NCBI GenBank assembly: GCA_023269565.1
Contig: JAHFTD010000004.1
Location: forward strand, 1-64,000
Source of the DNA: Opitutaceae bacterium
GTDB taxonomy: Bacteria > Verrucomicrobiota > Verrucomicrobiia > Opitutales > Opitutaceae
DNA length: 64,000 nucleotides
Direction: 5' to 3'
Below the pieces are notes generated by a model. The model was not told the DNA's origin. It searched no databases and saw only the letters and a program-made list of their open reading frames with translations. Position numbers and translations under genes: made by a program. Below are positions 62,047 to 64,000 of this stretch, in pieces. How positions within the stretch are numbered: position 1 is the stretch's first letter; every line of letters begins with the position of its first letter.

Positions 62047-63126
62047 TCAGGCCGGCGTTGAAGGCGGCGTGGAAGCGGAGTGGGACTCGCCGTCCTTGCG
62101 CTGGCGGGTGAGCCGCTGGGTCTTGCTGCGGGCGAGTTCGCGCATGTCGACGGCGATGTCGTCCTTCTCGAAGATTTCGCGGCCGAGGATCTGCTCCATC
62201 ACGTCCTCCATGGAGACGACGCCGACCGTCGCGCCGAATTCATCAACCACGACGGCGATCTGCTGGTGGGTTTTCAGGAATTGCTGGAGCGCCTGCGCCA
62301 CCGTGACCGTCTCCGGGATGAACTGCACCTCCTGCATCAGTTTCTCCACGAACTCGGCGTCCTGGTCGTTGGCCTTGGCTTTGAACAGGTCGCGCCGGCG
62401 CACGAGGCCAACGATGTCGTCGAGATTACGCCCGAAGACGGGGATGCGGGCGAAGGGGATGTTGGAGTGCTCGCGGAAAACCTCGCCGACGGTGGCGTGG
62501 CGGGCCAGCGCCGTGACCACGATGCGCGGGGTCATGATTTCCTCGACGCGGATGTTATCGAGCGCAAGCGCGTTGGTGATGATGCTGGACTCGCTGCGCG
62601 AGAGCGTGCCCTCCTGCGCGCCCTTCTCGGCGAGGAGCGTGATCTCGCGGTCGGCGGCGTGGTAAAGCGCCTTCTTGCGGATGACGATGCGGACAACCTG
62701 CCGGCACAGCCAGATGATGGGGTAGAGGACGCGCTGAGCCCACAGCAACGGGTAGACCACGTGCGGCTGCAACTGGCTGCGATAGACCACACCGAGGTTT
62801 TTGGGAATCACTTCGGAGAAAATCAGGATGAACAGCGTCAACCCGCCCGAGATGACGCCGATGGCGGCGTGCCCGAACAGTTCCGCCGCCAGCACGCCGA
62901 TGACCATCGAGCCCAACGTGTGCGCCATGGTGTTGAGCGTGAGGATGGTCGAGATGGTGCCGTCCATGTTGTGCTTGAACTGCTCGAAGAGCAGGCCGCG
63001 GCGGGGATGCGAGCGCTTGAGCGCCTCGATCTCGGACGTGGTCGTGCTGAGCATGATCGCCTCCAGCAGCGAGCAGAGGAAGGACGTCGTGAGGGTGAAC
63101 AGCACCGCGAAGACGAACCAAGTCAT
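62047..63126 (-). CDS. CNNM/CBS domain membrane protein (CorC/HlyC-like)
   Basis: A 359-residue protein. The DUF21/CNNM transmembrane domain is residues 1-175 (MTWFVFAVLFTLTTSFLCSL, HTLGSMVIGVLAAELFGHAA, IFSEVIPKNLGVVY) and is followed by a CBS pair at about 185-320 (VEEIMTPRIVVTALARHATV, HQQIAVVVDEFGATVGVVSM, EDVMEQILGREIFE). The family handles magnesium or other divalent ions. The ATG at 63126 starts the membrane domain; a GTG at 63159 is the alternative. It precedes lgt in the same direction. Confidence 0.9.
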   Translation of the reverse strand: MTWFVFAVLFTLTTSFLCSLLEAIMLSTTTSEIEALKRSHPRRGLLFEQFKHNMDGTISTILTLNTMAHTLGSMVIGVLAAELFGHAAIGVISGGLTLFILIFSEVIPKNLGVVYRSQLQPHVVYPLLWAQRVLYPIIWLCRQVVRIVIRKKALYHAADREITLLAEKGAQEGTLSRSESSIITNALALDNIRVEEIMTPRIVVTALARHATVGEVFREHSNIPFARIPVFGRNLDDIVGLVRRRDLFKAKANDQDAEFVEKLMQEVQFIPETVTVAQALQQFLKTHQQIAVVVDEFGATVGVVSMEDVMEQILGREIFEKDDIAVDMRELARSKTQRLTRQRKDGESHSASTPPSTPA

Positions 63127-63251
63127 GCCCCATTCAGGCCCGAAGCGGCGGGGGAACACAATTTCTTTTAGCGTGCAGCGGATGGGGCACTTACACCCGG
63201 CCCGGCCAAAGTTTCCTTGCCGGCGCCGCGCGGCCTCCGCTTAGTGGACGC

Positions 63252-64000
63252 ATGAGCGCCCTCCAGATGACTCCCCTCAATGCGTTTCACCGCCGGCACG
63301 GCGGGCGCATGGTCGACTTCGCCGGCTGGGACATGCCGGTGCAATACCAGAGCATCCTCGAGGAGCACAAGGGCGTGCGCAATGCGGCGGGTCTCTTCGA
63401 TGTCAGCCACATGGGCGAGGCCGAGGTCAAGGGCTCCGAGGCGCTCAAGTTCCTCCAGCACCTCGTCACCAACGACTGCAGCAAGCTCTTCCCCGGCCGC
63501 GTCCTCTACACCGTGATGTGCTACCCGCACGGCGGTGTGGTGGATGACCTGCTCGTCTACATGCGCGGCCCCGGCGACTACTTCCTCTGCCTCAACGCCG
63601 GCAACATCGCCAAGGACATCGCGTGGATGCAGGAGCAGGCGCGGGGCTTCGATTGCACCGTCGTCAACCGTTCCGCCGATTACGGCCAGCTCGCCATTCA
63701 GGGACCGCGCGCGACGGCGCTCGTGCAGACGCTGACCCAGACGAACCTCGCCGAGCTGAAATACTACCACTTCACCGAGGGCGAGGTCGCCGGGGTGCCG
63801 TGCCTCATCAGTCGCACTGGCTACACGGGCGAAGATGGCGTCGAACTCTATTGCGCCGCGGGCGACACCGAGCGGCTGGCGGAGACGGTCGTGGCCGCCG
63901 GCGCGCCGTTCGGACTGCAGCTCGCCGCACTGGGCGCACGCGACAGCCTGCGGCTGGAGGCGGGCTTTCCGCTCTACGGCCACGAGATCACCGAGCTCAT
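63252..64000 (+). CDS. gcvT: Aminomethyltransferase (glycine cleavage T protein), N-terminal part
   Basis: The frame opens at ATG 63252 and runs off the window end, showing 249 residues. The T-protein pattern is clear: TPLNAFHRRHGGRMVDFAGW, QYQSILEEHKGVRNAAGLFD, VSHMGEAEVKG and SRTGYTGEDGVELYCAA. The enzyme transfers the one-carbon unit to tetrahydrofolate in the glycine cleavage system. Divergent from the CNNM gene. The remaining third lies outside the window. Confidence 0.95.
   Translation, partial: MSALQMTPLNAFHRRHGGRMVDFAGWDMPVQYQSILEEHKGVRNAAGLFDVSHMGEAEVKGSEALKFLQHLVTNDCSKLFPGRVLYTVMCYPHGGVVDDLLVYMRGPGDYFLCLNAGNIAKDIAWMQEQARGFDCTVVNRSADYGQLAIQGPRATALVQTLTQTNLAELKYYHFTEGEVAGVPCLISRTGYTGEDGVELYCAAGDTERLAETVVAAGAPFGLQLAALGARDSLRLEAGFPLYGHEITEL

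Overview
The window is GC-rich, densely coded bacterial chromosome. The best reading of its origin is a verrucomicrobial bacterium, probably close to Opitutaceae. The main support is a PilM / Amuc_1100-type / PilP-like / secretin cluster (41989-47783) with the gene content of the Akkermansia type IV pilus-like locus. An exosortase fused to EpsI, a FabV-type enoyl reductase and a Glu/Leu/Phe/Val dehydrogenase fit but are not decisive. It is a Gram-negative: it has a secretin, lipoprotein signal peptides, Lgt and an outer-membrane-barrel candidate. Most starts I checked lack a good AGGAGG, so several start choices rest on protein length and overlap. I saw no rRNA, tRNA or CRISPR.

1-13 kb: small secreted proteins, an M13 peptidase, coaD divergent from pgsA-pgpA (consecutive phosphatidylglycerol steps), an outer-membrane barrel candidate, a NusG paralogue, aroQ, a Nif3 protein, a dCMP deaminase, a YqgE protein, a Tat-exported M24 peptidase and a zinc-free-type bL36/bL31 pair. 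13-22 kb: SerB-like phosphatase, a Na+/H+ antiporter-like carrier, a DUF2339 membrane protein, an IS110 remnant, gdhA and uvrB.

22-38 kb: an overlapping chain acyP-ABC ATPase-permease-two uncharacterised genes-menA; then dtd, fabV and a tight exosortase-EpsI / 30-residue membrane peptide / RskA-like operon; a redoxin; a second tight operon of an unknown 494-residue protein, a DUF4336 protein and a DapF homologue in which both catalytic cysteines are serine; then sppA-sufT.

38-58 kb: pyruvate dehydrogenase E1 alpha, E1 beta and E2, a NUDIX hydrolase, the pilus cluster, a 5'-3' exonuclease, an orphan response regulator, an arginase-family enzyme, rpsA, a sigma-70 factor, and divergent glmS and glgC sharing a 67-bp gap.

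58.4-61.2 kb is the accessory part. It holds an apparently intact IS110 transposase with all expected catalytic residues. A strongly structured leader precedes it and looks like a bridge RNA (seekRNA). Next to it are the remnant of a second IS110 and two small genes for exported proteins separated by an attC-like site, which suggests integron cassettes; the downstream cassette end appears to be cut by the IS110. The window closes with lgt, a CNNM/CBS protein and the start of gcvT.
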